From SAR116 cluster bacterium AG-321-K23 (lineage in GTDB: Bacteria; Pseudomonadota; Alphaproteobacteria; Puniceispirillales; Marisalimonadaceae), in the NCBI GenBank assembly GCA_003284565.1, contig QBXO01000020.1:1-35415 (forward strand): a stretch of 35,415 nucleotides of DNA, written 5' to 3'. The notes under the pieces are model-generated. The model was not told where the DNA came from. It worked only from the letters and a program-made list of their open reading frames with translations, and did not search any database. Positions within the stretch are counted from its first letter, which is position 1, and each line of letters opens with the position of its first letter. The translations under genes and the position numbers were made by a program. Below, one piece after another: positions 34,991 to 35,415 of the stretch.

Positions 34991-35415
34991 TTAGATAATA
35001 AAAAAATATGAAAAAGGTAAAACCAGAAAATAACCATCAAATCTATCCATTAAACCTCCATGACCAGGAATTAATTTTCCACTATCTTTTACGCCTATTT
35101 TTCTTTTGAAAATTGACTCTATCATATCTCCCAAAAAAGCAAGAATACTAATTATGAAACCAAATATTAATGAATTTATAATATTATGATGAATTAAGTC
35201 CTTTATTACAAAAGACATAAGGAGTGTAGAAAATAATCCAATTAAAGTACCTTCTATGGTTTTACCCTTACTAATCTTAGGTATTATTTTATTTTTACCA
35301 AAAAATTTACCGCCAAAATACGCAAGAATGTCCATTGTACTTACTAATATTACAATATATAAAAATATATATATTCCGTTTGGTTTCTGCAAAATACCTA
35401 TTAAGGAAAACAAAG
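34991..35415 (-). CDS. cdsA: Phosphatidate cytidylyltransferase, N-terminus outside window
   Basis: It makes CDP-diacylglycerol from phosphatidate and CTP in the inner membrane. About 141 C-terminal residues are present, with several membrane helices. The CdsA signature is clear: YFGGKFFGKNKIIPKISKGK, then KRKIGVKDSGKLIPGHGG and MDRFDGYFLVLP, which hold the metal-binding Asp residues. The frame is open to the right edge, so the true start lies beyond the window. In related genomes frr and uppS would come next upstream, but this cannot be seen here. Confidence 0.94.
   Translation of the reverse strand, partial: LFSLIGILQKPNGIYIFLYIVILVSTMDILAYFGGKFFGKNKIIPKISKGKTIEGTLIGLFSTLLMSFVIKDLIHHNIINSLIFGFIISILAFLGDMIESIFKRKIGVKDSGKLIPGHGGLMDRFDGYFLVLPFSYFFII

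Noticed and set aside
1-35415. CRISPR array, insertion sequence, prophage or defence island
   Set aside because: No spaced direct-repeat array, transposase, phage structural gene or restriction system was recognised; almost every base belongs to a conserved cellular gene.

Overview
The window is an AT-rich, densely packed chromosomal segment from what looks like a streamlined Alphaproteobacterium, probably marine. The support is the trpD-trpC-moaC-moeA-lexA run next to gltX-gltA, the convergent cdsA-dxr-rseP-bamA-skp-lpxD-fabZ-lpxA-lpxI-lpxB cluster, LpxI rather than LpxH, a GAAC-N7-GAAC LexA operator of alphaproteobacterial type, 0-20 bp intergenic gaps and frequent TTG starts. The exact lineage (for example HIMB59- or AEGEAN-169-like groups) is inference only.

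Left part (1-13.6 kb), metabolic and accessory. A DMT/EamA permease runs off the left edge and is divergent from a three-gene molybdenum hydroxylase operon (FAD, 2Fe-2S and Mo subunits; substrate unknown). A second EamA permease follows. Next comes a tightly coupled gnd-gntK-helicase set: 6-phosphogluconate dehydrogenase, gluconokinase and a PIF1-like SF1 helicase. On the minus strand lie an AMP-forming acyl-CoA synthetase and a third EamA permease. Then come an alpha/beta hydrolase whose membrane anchor appears to lack a standard start codon, an NTF2-like small protein and a PaaI-type hotdog thioesterase.

Middle (13.6-18.2 kb, minus strand). A short frameshifted remnant that resembles the C-terminus of a CobW-family GTPase lies next to tRNA-Glu(UUC). 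It is followed by recJ, hom and the rplM-rpsI ribosomal operon, which has a clear promoter and a clear intrinsic terminator.

Right part. The plus-strand run trpD-trpC-moaC-moeA-lexA-gltX-gltA (18.4-25.45 kb) combines tryptophan synthesis, molybdenum cofactor synthesis (which the hydroxylase upstream would need), SOS control, glutamyl-tRNA charging and TCA-cycle entry. It meets, with no spacer, the minus-strand envelope operon (25.45-35.4 kb) for CDP-diacylglycerol, isoprenoid precursors, intramembrane proteolysis, outer-membrane protein assembly and lipid A. cdsA is cut by the right edge.

No stretch longer than about 300 bases lacks a gene. I see no CRISPR array, insertion sequence, rRNA or intact prophage gene. 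Most of the window is conserved housekeeping. The most unusual items are the CobW remnant beside the tRNA, the non-AUG hydrolase start, the unassigned Mo-hydroxylase and the helicase coupled to gluconate genes.
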